Below, piece after piece: positions 56,827 through 64,000 of a stretch of DNA of 64,000 nt. The notes beneath the pieces were generated by a model that did not search any database, was not told the origin of the DNA, and saw only the letters and a list, made by a program, of their open reading frames with translations. Positions within the stretch are counted from its first letter, which is position 1, and the number at the start of each line of letters is the position of its first letter. A program made the position numbers and the translations under genes. Source of the DNA: Onchidella celtica (lineage: Eukaryota > Mollusca > Gastropoda > Systellommatophora > Onchidiidae); NCBI GenBank assembly GCA_963931925.1, contig OZ007583.1:16190548-16254547 (forward strand), written 5' to 3'.

Positions 56827-57010
56827 GAAGCTGTGTTTCCATCTGTAGGGAAACAGAAACAGCACGGCAACGGAAGCGTCAAAAATCTGTCACGTAGTAC
56901 AAAAAGTGTTTCCATATGTACAGAAAGGGCATGAGAATATATTCTTTATTTCACTACTTAAGGGATTTTTGACGTTTCCGTTGCCGTTCCCTTCCACATG
57001 GAAACCCAGC
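56827..57010. mobile_element. TTAA-type palindromic MITE, copy F
   Basis: Left end AAGCTGTGTTTCCATCTG, right end CACATGGAAACCCAGC followed by TTAA (57011-57014). Middle block CACTACTTAAGGGATTTTTG. Confidence 0.68.
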
Positions 57011-58221
57011 TTAACTTGAAAGAAGCCTCAGCGGGGTTTAGTACTGGTGTTCGCGTCAAACATGACTTGGTGTACCTTTAGTCATATCAGTATTATTAAG
57101 ATATCTGTATTACTTTTATCGTTATGTCATTTGCTGTGCATTGCCACGTCAATTATATTCATGCATTAAGTCAAGTGTATAAATTTTGGTAAAGATTAAA
57201 AAGAATGGACAATTTAAAGGCTATCTATTCCAGGTACAGAAGTGGGTGCAAAATTGTTTTGTTAAAGGAAGTCTAAGTTTTTAGTTTTGTTTTTGACATG
57301 CTCTTTAGTTTGATATCGGGATGTAAAAATGTGAATACTTTGTAAAATCAGACTTCTTTTTTTTTAATTGTCGAATTTCATTAATTTTTTGTAAGGACAG
57401 CCATGAACTGGCTTCGGGTTTGAGTTTTTGAGTTTGGGTTTTATCGTGGCGTGAGCAAGATAACGGCCACTTTGCTCCTTTCACAGTCTATTTGGGTACG
57501 GTGCTTTATTATGTTCGGTGTTTGGAACTTCAGAGTTCAGCAATTTAAATTTCACAAATAGAATTAGATAGTTTAATTAAATAGAATTTATTACGTTGGA
57601 AAAAATTCCCAAAAGTTGTTTTGTGTATATCTGAAAAGAGTTGTGTAAATGTGTATGAAAGTTTTTAAATTAGGTTGTAGATCTGAGCTCTTTCAGAAAC
57701 AAGACGACGCACTGTGGGTCCACGTCAGAAAATGTGTCTTCTGTGGATCTGCAGGCATAGTGCTTTCTTCTGGTATGCATGAAGTAACCTATATAAACGT
57801 TATATTGACAAAATATTCTAGTTCTGGCCACACATCATTACAACTATGTCTGCATAAATTATACCAGTACATAGAACTTTGGTTCACAAAGAGTATGATA
57901 GATAAAACCTATTTATACGATACCAGTTGTTTCAAGCTTCACTCCTTATCAAGAGCTGAGGGATCGGTCTCCGTAGGGTCATAGACCTCTCTCACTGAAT
58001 TGCATCGTCAGACCATTCAACTGCCTCGCTGACCGACGCCATCATACTTAACACCGCGGGGTCGGCCATACTCAAGCAGCAGGTCAAGGACGAATGATCC
58101 TTGCGTCACGAAGCAATACCAAACGACTACAAAATAATGGCAAAAGGCGTGAGATAAAATTTTTATCACCGACAGGCAGGTAAATTACATCGCCGATTCA
58201 GCTGCAGATCAATATGACATG

Positions 58222-58548
58222 CAGGGCTGGATTAACCATATAGCAAAATATTAAGCACATACTCAAGGCATCGGGAGAAAGAGGGCACCACAGAAATTTT
58301 TGTTGCCTGGTTTATTCAAAGTCTTTGCAATTAAAAAAAACTTACAGAAATCTGTTCAAATAAAACTAAGGAAATATACAAAAATAAACATGATTCGCCA
58401 TCTTACTAGCTTTAAGTTTTGTTTCATTTCTAAAAATTAAATTTTATTTTGTGGTGTATTTTCGTTTATATTTCGAATTACACATACAGTATATGGGGGC
58501 ACCAAGATGAAAGTGCCTAGGACCTCTAAAGGTCTTAATCCGGCCCTG
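58222..58548. mobile_element. hAT-type MITE, 327 bp
   Basis: Ends CAGGGCTGGATTAA and TTAATCCGGCCCTG. Flanks ATGACATG and GTGACATG agree at 7 of 8 bases. AT-rich interior, no coding capacity. Confidence 0.82.
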
Positions 58549-58969
58549 GTGACATGGCTCGTTTTCTGACAACAAGGTCACCACAGTACAGGTGGGCACC
58601 TTACCACTAACCTTTTGACATCATCTCCCCACTGCTCCTCCAAGAAAAGTATACCAGAACACGCACTTCAGGTGTGCGACCCAAACATAGTAGTCCACAG
58701 AAGTTGGTGGCAAATTGATTTAAAATCAAATTAAATTGAGGTAAGAGAATACTTTATAATAGAGAGGAGAGGGTTCTATGATATAATATATCATCGGGGG
58801 GGGGGGGGGCTAAAATAGGATGGCTTCATTCACTACCTGTATCAAATCTCGGGACGGGACTTCATAGCGATTCTTTACTCATCGGCATTGCACTGAGTGT
58901 TGGGTCAAAGGTAACGCACAGATGCAAGTGCAAATGTGGCGCCCAGTGCGACAAAGAAGGATCTAATCC

Positions 58970-59190
58970 CCTGTCCTGCCATTATAAGCCCATTGTGGAT
59001 AACGGCCATTTTGGTTGTCAGGACCGACGCATAACCATGGCGATGGTAGCACTGATTTTGATTCGTTAGCTGATTTGCACTGCGAGCACTTCAGGCGTCG
59101 CTAAAAAAAACTTCACTACAGTAAACAATGACACGTGTGTTCACCCACATGGGAGACGTTCGCTCAATGGCTCATTTTGCTGAAATTATT
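58970..59190 (-). repeat. THAP-exon repeat, copy 2
   Basis: The reverse complement matches the 3' half of 51560-51780: AACGTCTCCCATGTG, ATTGTTTACTGTAGTG, GCAAATCAGCTAACGAATCA, AAATCAGTGCTACCATCGCC. Confidence 0.65.
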
Positions 59191-60939
59191 TCCCCTTAAT
59201 CCGATAGGGGGCGCGCAATAACTGGAGGTAAACAAACAGCAGCCGATCCCGGAAGTGACCGCTTGATTTGCCCTATACTGATGCTCCATGAAGTGACGGC
59301 TGCGCATAATAAACTGTAGTTTTCTCTCCAAAATGCCCGATTATTACATTGTTCCCTTTTGCAAAAATCACGGTGGTTATCGGCACTGCCGCGATCCGTT
59401 CTTATTCCTCTGTAGCTCAGCACCAAAATAAAATAACTTAAAATGCCACATACCAATAATACCATTGAAAATAACATCTCTTTCAAATGTTATTTTTCAA
59501 TTCCATGAAATTACTGTTATAACTTTAATATTATGAGCCCAAAGTAGTCACTATCGGACATTTTAACGGCCAAAATCGCTAATCTGCGGGAGCTGAGTAA
59601 CACCCATATATCGTTTCAAGATGGATCTGATCACACAGACTCAAAATTACAATTTACTATTTGGATTACATTGAATAACTAACCTTTATTTTGGTATATT
59701 TCTGCCTGGGCTACGGAAAGTCATTTGTTGTATGTGCATGTTGATTTTATGTTTGTATGGAGTTTTAAAATTTGCGAAATTACGCATTTTTTGCTCCTAA
59801 ATTAAGCTTCAATATGGCTGTTGATTTTGAAAATAACCATTTCTTTTATCCTTCTGTGGATAGGCCTTCGAATAACCAACACAATGATGTATTTCTTACT
59901 TTGGCATGTCAATCTGTTGATTTTTTATGATGACAGTGAAAACTGATAAATTTTGACATTTTTTGTCTTCCTTGTCAAAAAGTGAAATTTGATGTGGAGG
60001 CATTTTTGATTCAAATAAAAGACCACTTATTAATAATTTAAACCCTTGAAAAAATTTGGGCTTGTTGTCTCTATTAAATTGAATGTGTTTACAGTTTGGT
60101 ATGTTTGCAGTGATAACGCACCGGTGGTGTTTCATGAAAATTCAGATGATCATAACTTTGCCAAATATTGAGATACAGAGACAAATTTGGTAACAAAATT
60201 CTTAGGAAAGTTAGTTCTTTCAATTGGAAAACTCAATTAAAGTGTCTATACAGCGACTTTCCAAAATCAGTTTTGAGTACCTACTTTTAATCTCAATCCC
60301 TGCCTGGTTTCAGATTTCCCACCTAATTTGTTTGTATTATATTATTGCTTCTGTCAGTAAATATGTTTTGTTAATATCAATACCACTTTAAGTAATTGGT
60401 TAACATTTAAGTCGGATCATTCATACAAATCACAACATAAAACAAGTTTTCATAGTAAACACTAAGAAAACACACCCACTGTTCACTGGAGTATAATTTA
60501 TTTCACTGCCAATCAGGATTAGAGTATAGAAAGGCGATAGGTTATCGGGGAATTGCAAGCATAAGAAAGAAATCTTTTTGACAAAGTATTTCAATTTCAG
60601 GTACCTAGGGCTACAACTCCAACTTTACAATCAAGAAATCACTTTGCAGGGGAATATGATCCATAAGCTCATTTAATGAGATAATGGCTGATGCCTAAAA
60701 ACAAATTTTTTTAAATAAAGCTATGCACGGTGTATACAGCAATTTGCATCATAAGGCAAGAAAACACCATAGCTGCACCTAATGTTGATCAAATCATGCT
60801 CAAGAATCCAAACAGATTTAAATAAATCCTTCTTGCAACGTTCGCCATATTGATAACATCGAGTCGGATAAAGCGAAAGTGCTTGAAAGTATACCTCCAC
60901 TTGTGAAGCGCCACCTATGGTATTACGGCCCTTTGTGTT

Positions 60940-61150
60940 TGAGCAAAATGAGCCATTCTTTCACTTCCTTTCCCTTGTTTACACGGATGGTAGGGAATCT
61001 GACCAGCTTGTGTCCATCTTTTCCACCCCTGTCATAACAGTCAACTACAATGCAACCAGCGGGCATTTTAACCGCTTATCTCGAAGCTATACACGTCAGC
61101 TGAGCCACCCGCCATCTTAGGTGTCGGAAGAACAAAACAAAAACACTGTG
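60940..61150 (-). repeat. THAP-exon repeat, copy 3
   Basis: On the minus strand an ATG near 61067 opens MPAGCIVVDCYDRGGKDGHK, then LVRFPTIRVNKGKEVKEWLI, so the THAP Trp is kept (EVKEW) before a stop at 47 residues. The leader matches copy 1. Confidence 0.65.
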
Positions 61151-61180
61151 ACGTCTTTCCTATTGGGCCTATATCGACAC

Positions 61181-61345
61181 CAGGGGCGGCGGACCTTACA
61201 TTTTTGGGACCCTGAAGTTTGAACTGTTGTGGGGCGCCTTCGCACGCAGCAACAATAGGGCAACATCCAAAATTCACCCATTAAAAAAATTTCTTAAGGC
61301 CCCCTCACGGATGAGAGGCCCTGAAGCTTGAGCTTCATTAGTTTC
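61181..61345 (-). repeat. hAT-type MITE copy 4 (inverted, one end lost)
   Basis: Left end CAGGGGCGGCGGACCTTACA, then TTTTTGGGACCCTGAAG and GCAACATCCAAAATTCACCC, as in the other copies. It breaks off after TTCATTAGTTTCATTG. Confidence 0.75.
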
Positions 61346-61346
61346 A

Positions 61347-61601
61347 TTGTCCAAAATCGCCACCGTGCGTCACAGCGAAATCAACGACACAATCCGAAGA
61401 TCCCTTTCCGCTGAGAGACAGCACTCAAATCTTGAACCCAACCTATTGGACCGAGGCCACGGAAGGCGGCCGGGTGTCATGATGGGCTTCCCCTTTGCAT
61501 CCGGCAAATGCCTCGCGTGGAATGCAGCTGTCAAAATGTGGATGATTCAAGGGCGCGGTCGTGCAGTGCAACAGAGGAGGTGGAGCTCTGAGGCGGCGTA
61601 A
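61347..61601 (+). pseudogene. Fragment of a retroelement nuclease-like domain
   Basis: RHSEINDTIRRSLSAERQHS, then LEPNLLDRGHGRRPGVMMGF and GKCLAWNAA resemble the pattern HNxIxxxIxRxL...LEPxGLxRxDGRRPDG...LxWDVT found in many invertebrate retroelement polyproteins and reminiscent of a PD-(D/E)xK nuclease. PDG is PGV and WD is WN here, so it is probably dead. Recognised from memory of the pattern, not a search. Confidence 0.4.
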
Positions 61602-61814
61602 ATACAACTCCCTCATAGAAACTTCATTTGCGACAGAGAGAGCCCTCACGAAAGTAGGAATGGGCTTCGCTGTGGCAGAGACTAGGCCTAGCAATGGGGC
61701 CACGCTACTAGCATAATGTTATGTGCATACATCACGGACTTCCGCCTTTTAATTTGAACGATTTCACACCAATTTATTCTCACATTTCTTTTTTGTTGTT
61801 GTTGGTTTTTTAAT

Positions 61815-61823
61815 GTGTGTGTG

Positions 61824-61896
<73 letters not shown>

Positions 61897-61920
61897 CTGT
61901 GTGTGTGTGTGTGTGTGTTC
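61815..61920. repeat. (GT)n/(GTGC)n microsatellite
   Basis: GTGT runs interrupted by about eleven GCGT units. Confidence 0.93.
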
Positions 61921-61944
61921 CTTTTACCACTGTATTTATAATAA

Positions 61945-62033
61945 TGATAATAATGGAGATCATTTATATAGCGCCTAATCCAAACAAGTTCGCTCTGGGC
62001 GCTTTACAGAAAGTCTTGTTTACTCGATTTGCA

Positions 62034-62078
<45 letters not shown>

Positions 62079-62265
62079 ATCTCAGACCAAAATAATTGTA
62101 ACGCAGCCTGTTAGGCGCAGTTCACAACTCACAACTGTACTATAAAGTATTATAATAATATTTGAATAATATTTAATAATGAATAATAATAAATCTTTGT
62201 TAGGCGGGGAGGGGGGTGTTATAGGAATAAATTTCAATCTACTAACTTTAATTTTGCGGAATATT
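61945..62265 (-). repeat. SINE-like copy, inverted
   Basis: ATTTATATAGCGCCTAATCC, then GGGCGCTTTACAG, (CT)n, AACGCAGCCTGTTAGGCGCA and GTTCACAACTCACAAC, the inverse of 38375-38800. The (CT)n run (62038-62072) is the equivalent of the (GA)n core. Confidence 0.68.
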
Positions 62266-62674
62266 TACCAATTGCAATGCGCTTCATTGTATTTCATTTA
62301 ACACATTATAAATCTGTTTTACCCGTGTCACGATTATGCATTACCTCCTGGTGTCCATTCTTTATGATTATATTTTTCAATTTACATCAACTGGCTTTTG
62401 CTGACTGTAGCATCTGCGGGCTGCCCCTTGCCCTTCCCCGGTTTTGTTGTTGTGCTGGTGGCTGAGCATGTGTCCACTACTTTTTTCATTTTATTGTTGT
62501 CAACCACCAGAGTGTACTGTACTCCGTGACCTGACCTTCTTTTCTAGTGAGTAGTTTTTTTCCTCGCTCGCTTGTTGTCAGGTGTTTTGACTCGTTCAGT
62601 AAATATTAGTATGTTCCCGAACATTCGATAATAATGTGGATAAGGATGTTTACGCCAGATTTGGCCCTGAGTGA

Positions 62675-63025
62675 TGTAACCTGATGACGTATTGATGCGT
62701 GATTGGTTAGTTTGTGCGAGGGCAGAGGTAACGTTTATTTCGGGAACTTTCTGTAGGAATGTTTATATATATAGACCTGTGTGAGTGGTTGGGGGGTGAG
62801 TAAGTGAGTTTCCTTTTGTGTGGCGTAGATATTTAGTTTCGCTGGTGTCTTCCTAGTAATTCATTGTTCACTATACAGTTATTAAACTTTAGTATTATTT
62901 AATCTATCGTCGGATCTCGTGTTTATTTATTTTACAGCTGTAATAGTTTCGTTTTCTAAAGGGTTGTAGTTAGATCAACTAACTCCCCCCTACTATAACG
63001 TGCTAAAACAACCTCAGCTGTTACA
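62675..63025 (+). repeat. 5' LTR of the Gypsy-type element
   Basis: Bounded by a 6-bp inverted repeat (TGTAAC/GTTACA) directly before the primer-binding site. The right border is firm; the left border rests on the inverted repeat only, because the matching 3' LTR is outside the window. Confidence 0.65.
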
Positions 63026-64000
63026 TATTGGGGGCTCGTCCGGGATCCGACCATATTCGAGCGGACCAGATCAAAATTACTAGATTTATTTACATAGTTT
63101 GTTGTAGGAATATCATCGACAAGCTATCCACAACATGTCAGAGGCTATTGGAAGGCTTTGCCAGGAAGCAGACGCCTTGGAGCTCACTGGGCAGGAGAGA
63201 CGGGACTACCTCCGTGAAGGCCTAGAAAGAGAAAGACAGCTGGAGGCTCAACGACAGGAGAAGGAGGCTGAACGACAGGCTCGGGAGAAGGAGGCTGAAC
63301 GACAGGCTCGGGAGAAGGAGGCTGAACGACAGGCTCAGTTGGAAAGGGAAAGGAGGAACCACGAGTTGGAGATGGAGAAGATCCGCCAGCAACGTGGAGG
63401 CAACGACTCAGCGCAGAGGACCGACGACCACGCCAGTTCTAAGAGACCCAAGCTACCTGCATTTCAGGACAAGAAGGACGATCTGGATAGCTGGTTGCTG
63501 CGGTTTGAGAGGTTTGCCGAGACAGCTGAATGGCCCAGATCCACTTGGACGACATCACTGTCTGCCCTGCTGACCGGGAGAGCTTTGGAGTGCTTCTGCA
63601 GACTGCCGATCGACGAAGCAAAGGACTACAACAAGGTCAAGGAAGCGTTGCAGAAGAGGTACAACCTGTCAGAGGACGGATACAGACTCATGTTCAGACA
63701 AGGTAAGCCTGAAGATGGAGAAGATGTTGGAATGTTTTTGACCAGGATCAAGACCTATCTAGAGAGGTGGATAAAGCTGTCGAAGACGGAGGAGACCTAC
63801 GAAGGAGTGAGAGATCTGTTCGTCAGAGAGCAATTCATGGATGCCTGCCCACCAGACCTTGCAACCCATGTGAGGGAGAGGAAACCAAAGACGCTACAGG
63901 ACATCGCAGATTCAGCGGAGGCGTACCTGGTAGCGAGGAACCGGACGCTCAGCGGGAGCGCCAGACTGCAGAGCCGGCCAGTGCGACAGAGGCCCAACGG
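62675..64000 (+). mobile_element. Gypsy-type LTR retrotransposon, 5' part (runs off window)
   Basis: A 351-bp 5' LTR (62675-63025) begins TGTAAC and ends GTTACA, with a TATA box (TTTATATATATAG) near 62763. Three bases later is a primer-binding site (63029-63046) of the tRNA-Pro type. A gag reading begins at about 63135 and is still open at the window edge. It has a Glu/Arg/Gln-rich coiled-coil with repeated EKEAERQAR, then a SCAN/capsid-like region (KLPAFQDKKDDLDSWLLRFE). Protease, reverse transcriptase, integrase and the 3' LTR would lie beyond 64000. It looks whole over the visible part, so it is probably young. Confidence 0.85.

Larger units (their letters stand above)
55504..62674. other. 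Repeat-rich region without a recognised host gene
   Basis: Upstream of the SLC16-like gene. It contains MITEs, THAP-exon repeats and SINE-like copies listed separately. The stretches 57015-58200 and 59410-60900 hold nothing I can assign; an open frame at 57649-57984 has no recognisable motif. Confidence 0.55.

Noticed and set aside
57649-57984. 111-residue frame as a candidate gene
   Set aside because: No recognisable motif, no neighbour support, and it lies in repeat-rich sequence.
59338-59433. Short frame MPDYYIVPFCKNHGG as a THAP finger start
   Set aside because: The first Cys is absent and the reading stops after about 30 residues; too little to call.
61688-62114. His/Thr- and Val/Cys-repeat frames
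   Set aside because: Generated by the GT/GC microsatellite and the CT run of the SINE-like copy.

Overview
The window is nuclear DNA from an animal. It is AT-rich, intron-dense and crowded with transposons and simple repeats. A metazoan-type chitin synthase, an SLC16-type transporter, a P-element/THAP9-like transposase, Ginger-like and hAT-like elements and several non-LTR retrotransposons together suggest a lophotrochozoan, most likely a mollusc and perhaps a gastropod. The taxon is an inference from gene and repeat content; no species marker is visible.

Two host genes account for nearly all host coding sequence, and they converge. Gene 1 (+ strand, 2788 to 28850) is the 3' two-thirds of a chitin synthase: fifteen exons joined by GT/AG introns whose phases all agree, giving 899 codons without a stop. 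It holds the GT2 catalytic core (DGD, QGEDRW, QRRRW), the SWGTRE signature, the membrane bundle and a basic C-terminal tail. Its 5' exons, including any N-terminal motor domain, lie left of the window. Gene 2 (- strand, 55203 to 35199) is a six-exon monocarboxylate-transporter-like (SLC16/MFS) gene that starts and stops inside the window. Its best model lacks the expected last two membrane helices.

The introns hold most of the transposon material. In the chitin synthase gene, left to right: a P-element/THAP9-like transposase exon (625-1413, -), hAT-type MITEs, a 26-bp minisatellite (4846-5157), a CpG-rich Harbinger-like MITE (6201-6838), a Ginger-like element with 195-bp inverted ends (15157-16651), a hAT-like element (16883-22230) that was itself hit by a 4.5-kb RNase-H-bearing LINE (17278-21802), and a small hAT-like MITE (24344-27304) split by a 2.8-kb fold-back element whose two arms span almost its whole length (24451-27263). 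In the 14.4-kb transporter intron: SINE-like copies, a near-perfect hairpin, a palindromic minisatellite, and a second LINE (about 45940-49960) with endonuclease, reverse transcriptase and C-terminal zinc finger.

Right of the transporter gene (55.5-64 kb) there is no recognisable host gene: MITEs, copies of a THAP-exon repeat, a LINE nuclease-like scrap, microsatellites and SINE-like sequence. The window ends inside the 5' part of a Gypsy-type LTR element (LTR 62675-63025, primer-binding site, start of gag). I saw no tRNA, rRNA or CRISPR array.
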